From Bacteroidota bacterium (GTDB taxonomy: Bacteria > Bacteroidota > Ignavibacteria > OLB7), in NCBI GenBank assembly GCA_018266795.1, contig JAFDZV010000012.1:1-64000 (forward strand): a DNA stretch of 64,000 bases, in the 5' to 3' direction. Below, piece by piece: positions 62,842-64,000 of the stretch (positions within the stretch are counted from its first letter, which is position 1; every line of letters starts with the position of its first letter). The position numbers and the translations under genes are program-made. A model generated the notes under the pieces. It was given only the letters and a program-made list of their open reading frames with translations. It searched no databases and was not told the DNA's origin.

Positions 62842-64000
62842 ATGGATGATACTCGTCAGCAACGCGAACATCGGGCCACACGCATTCGCAGCATCGGGAC
62901 CTCCGTCTTCGCGGAGATGAGCGCGCTTGCACGGCAGTACAACGCCGTGAATCTTGGGCAGGGCTTTCCGGATTTCGACGGCCCGCTGGAGATACGGCAG
63001 GCAGCGGCGGATGCGATCATGGCCGGGCGCAACCAGTACGCCATCTCACATGGCGAGACGCCGCTGCGGGAGGCGATCGCCGCACATGCGCTCCGCTTCC
63101 ACGGTCAGAAGCTGGATCCGAATACGGAGATCACCGCAACCAGCGGCGCCACGGAGGCGCTGTTCTGCAGTGCGCTCGCCTTCATCGAACCGGGTGACGA
63201 AGTGATCGTCTTCCAACCCGCATACGATTCCTACGTGCCGAGCATCCGCATGGCCGGGGGCGTGCCGGTGGCCGTGACGCTGCATGCGCCGGAGTTCCGG
63301 TTCGATCCCGGGGAGCTTCGCGCCGCCTTCACGCAGCGCACGCGCGTGATCTACATCAACACGCCGCACAACCCATCGGGCACGGTCTTCACACGCGAGG
63401 AGCTGGAGCTGATCGCCTCGCTCTGCCGCGAGCACGATGTGCTGGCCATCACGGACGAGGTGTACGAGCACATCGTCTTCACGGGGAACACGCACCATCG
63501 TCTGGCCACGCTTCCGGACATGTGGGAGCGGACGCTGACGATTTCGAGCGGCGGCAAGAGCTTCAGCCTGACCGGCTGGAAGGTGGGCTGGGGGATAGGC
63601 CCGGCACCGTTGATGAACGCGCTTCGCAGCACGCATCAGTTTGCAGTCTTCGCCGGCACAACGCCCGTGCAGCACGCAATTGCGCAGGCGCTGCATCTTC
63701 CGGACACATACTACGCCGAGCTTGCAGCGGACTATCAGGCGCGCCGCGACTTTCTCTGCGATGCGCTCGCGGCGGCCGGCCTGGCACCGCGAGTGCCGGA
63801 GGGGAGCTACTTCATCCTTGCGAACATCGAGAGCACACCGTTCGCCACCGGCCTGGAGTTCAGCCGTCACCTGGTTCGCGAGGCAGGCGTGGCATCGATT
63901 CCGTTGGACAGTTTCTATCTGGATCCATCGCACGGCGAGAAGTACGTACGCTTCTGCTTCTGCAAGCGGTGGGAGACGCTGGAGGCGGGAGCCGCCCGGT
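62842..64000 (+). CDS. Class I/II PLP aminotransferase, 3' end beyond the window
   Basis: 386 residues are visible of a fold-type-I aminotransferase running off the window end. Visible are SVFAEMSALARQYNAVNLGQGFPDF at the N-terminus, NQYAISHGETPLREAIA near residue 70, TSGATEALFCSALAF near 98, INTPHNPSGTVFTREEL near 170, ITDEVYEHIVF near 205, and SGGKSFSLTGWKVGWGIG near 235, where the first Lys should bind PLP. The NLGQGFPDF and SHGE features place it with YbdL/KAT-type enzymes acting on methionine or kynurenine and glutamine; the true substrate is open. Start at 62842 gives the normal N-terminus. Confidence 0.92.
   Translation, partial: MDDTRQQREHRATRIRSIGTSVFAEMSALARQYNAVNLGQGFPDFDGPLEIRQAAADAIMAGRNQYAISHGETPLREAIAAHALRFHGQKLDPNTEITATSGATEALFCSALAFIEPGDEVIVFQPAYDSYVPSIRMAGGVPVAVTLHAPEFRFDPGELRAAFTQRTRVIYINTPHNPSGTVFTREELELIASLCREHDVLAITDEVYEHIVFTGNTHHRLATLPDMWERTLTISSGGKSFSLTGWKVGWGIGPAPLMNALRSTHQFAVFAGTTPVQHAIAQALHLPDTYYAELAADYQARRDFLCDALAAAGLAPRVPEGSYFILANIESTPFATGLEFSRHLVREAGVASIPLDSFYLDPSHGEKYVRFCFCKRWETLEAGAAR

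Overview
The window is high-GC DNA from a Gram-negative bacterium that I would place in the Bacteroidota/Chlorobiota group, perhaps a Kapabacteria- or Ignavibacteria-like lineage. The reasons are an isolated atpD-atpC pair, a DUF2723 membrane protein, many secreted lipoproteins and beta-barrel proteins, a MqnA/MqnD-family protein, and promoter-like sites of the form TTG-N20-22-TAnnTTTG (relaxed) before several genes. The phylum call is an inference from gene content. No rRNA, tRNA or CRISPR array was seen.

Layout. 1-4938: end of ATP synthase (atpD, atpC), then fur-feoA-feoB and a zinc-ribbon protein, a ferrous-iron uptake locus. 5011-5876: an AT-rich divergent pair of helix-turn-helix proteins. 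6374-11279: a SnoaL-like lipoprotein, an unknown protein, a secreted von Willebrand A protein and a two-domain envelope protein. 11543-18221: three tandem paralogous secreted proteins, interrupted by a 4621-bp IS1-type element (12281-16901) with perfect 19-bp inverted ends and an 8-bp target duplication. Besides its transposase the element carries seven same-strand cargo genes, including an XRE-ImmA/IrrE protease regulator with an overlapping unknown partner and two consecutive Phd-like antitoxins. 18620-29860: gpmA, a secreted amidohydrolase with a CIA30-like tail, a MqnA/MqnD-type protein, ackA, DedA, ruvC and a DUF2723 protein. 30682-36892: a translationally coupled glycan locus (two glycosyltransferases, flippase, NodB-type deacetylase, wecB). 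37105-47953: hutU, a PQQ-type sugar dehydrogenase lipoprotein, clpS, two rhodaneses, a TPR protein, a CPBP protease, a Spy-like protein and lon. 48124-53144: an ECF sigma factor, an anti-sigma-like protein with a barrel-like tail, a barrel protein, and a paralogue of the 9.8-kb envelope protein. 53425-55625: groES-groEL with a textbook CIRCE operator. 55908-64000: an ABC permease, ligA, a YebC-family regulator, two small related proteins, an FKBP-TPR protein, a DUF1648 protein and the start of an aminotransferase.

The most unusual features are (i) the cargo-bearing IS1-type element and (ii) dispersed non-coding repeats in the intergenic gaps. One repeat family of about 150-170 bp (here R1) has short inverted ends and an internal hairpin, and in most copies begins at or just after the stop codon of the preceding gene in the same orientation. 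Others are 7-bp-period degenerate arrays, a GTCATTGC-type palindromic composite (R2) and a short clustered motif (R3). They fill much of the otherwise gene-free DNA.
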